Origin: an uncultured Propioniciclava sp.
Lineage (GTDB): Bacteria > Actinomycetota > Actinomycetes > Propionibacteriales > Propionibacteriaceae
Direction of reading: 5' to 3'
Assembly: GCA_937872005.1 (NCBI GenBank)
Contig: CALMPQ010000344.1
Coordinates: 1-12,969 of the forward strand
Length of the DNA: 12,969 bases
Made by a program: the position numbers and the translations under genes. Numbering within the stretch: the stretch's first letter is position 1; the number at the start of each line of letters is the position of its first letter. A model generated the notes under the pieces. The model did no database searches. It was not told the DNA's origin and saw only the letters and a program-made list of their open reading frames with translations. This document shows positions 12,640 through 12,969 of the stretch, piece after piece.

Positions 12640-12969
12640 GCCCCGTCCGCCCGTGGGCGTGGGCCGCGGCGGGCGCCATCGGCCTGCTGGTCACCGCGGG
12701 GTTCGGGTGGTTGGCCGGCCCGCCCGACCGCGTGGCCGCGCCGCTCGCCATGACACTCGCCCTGGCGGCCGGGTTCACGCCCGTGGGGCTGTTCATCCTG
12801 CGCGCCCGCCCCGCTCACCGGGTGGGGGGCCTGCTCGTCGCGGTGGGCCTGCTGGCGCTCGTCGCCGTCGCAGCGGCCGCATGGTCGGGTTGGCTGCCCG
12901 CCGCTTGGGCCACGCAGTGGACGTGGTGGCTCCCGCTCGTGCCCATCCCCCTCGCACTCGCCCGCTTCC
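12636..12969 (+). CDS. Membrane N-terminus of a probable sensor histidine kinase (partial)
   Basis: An open frame from ATG at 12636 runs without stop to the window end (111 codons). It encodes at least three and probably four membrane segments, near residues 9-28, 33-55, 63-86 and 96-110. The stretch FILRARPAHRVGGLLVAVGLL (53-73) resembles the RRRPxxxxGWLLxxxGL signature common in the sensor regions of NarL-type histidine kinases of actinobacteria. The DHp and ATPase domains would lie beyond the edge, so kinase identity is an inference from this motif and from the response regulator next door. The ATGA overlap with the preceding gene indicates translational coupling. The alternative is an unrelated multi-span membrane protein. 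Confidence 0.6.
   Translation, partial: MSPVRPWAWAAAGAIGLLVTAGFGWLAGPPDRVAAPLAMTLALAAGFTPVGLFILRARPAHRVGGLLVAVGLLALVAVAAAAWSGWLPAAWATQWTWWLPLVPIPLALARF

Overview
The window is strongly GC-rich and densely coded, with short gaps, many small overlaps and frequent GTG starts. Several genes have a -10-like hexamer 6-8 nt before the start codon and no Shine-Dalgarno site. All of this points to an actinobacterium. A member of the Propionibacteriaceae is possible, but that is an impression of style and was not tested against any database. I see no rRNA, tRNA, CRISPR array, insertion sequence, phage gene or attachment site. No gap exceeds 110 bases, so there is no long gene-free stretch.

Left block (1-4465, all minus strand, read right to left): a GNAT acetyltransferase stop-start overlaps an ABC exporter of fused TMD-NBD type. 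Then comes an M3-family metallopeptidase, and then the first 31 or 32 residues of a membrane-anchored protein that runs off the left edge. The peptidase probably has its own promoter inside the end of the ABC unit. Three 22-bp tandem repeats sit in the ABC gene exactly where the linker between membrane and ATPase domains is encoded.

Centre (4466-7475, plus strand): a short divergent promoter region carries a 7-bp inverted repeat. It leads into a small CBM48/early-set protein with a long Lys/Ala-rich tail, a CynX-type MFS transporter one base later, and an alkyltransferase-like DNA-repair protein (ATL) overlapping the transporter by 26 bases. An LigB/YgiD-type extradiol dioxygenase follows. 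Its best promoter (TTGGCG, 17 bp, TATAGT) and a perfect 8+8 palindrome overlapping the -10 lie in the last codons of the ATL gene, so it probably has separate, repressor-controlled expression. It ends tail to tail with the next gene in a hairpin whose two arms contain both stop codons.

Right-centre (7486-10976, minus strand): an MFS transporter of the monocarboxylate/oxalate-formate-like type, a dicarboxylate/amino-acid:cation symporter (DAACS) with unusual transport-site residues, and a lipoprotein of unknown function. Spacings of 42 and 59 bases would allow one transcript devoted to solute uptake.

Right edge (11063-12969): a DUF1801-like small protein (plus), then a NarL/LuxR-type response regulator (minus). 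Divergent from the regulator are an unrecognised 156-residue protein and, overlapping it by ATGA, the membrane N-terminus of a protein that is probably the partner sensor histidine kinase, cut by the window end.

I found no clear defence or mobile system. The most distinctive items are the recurring TAGGCT leaderless-start signal at four genes, the promoter-operator inside the ATL gene, the out-of-frame 22-bp repeat in the ABC linker, the CBM48-Lys-tail protein, and the unknown protein wedged into the two-component locus.
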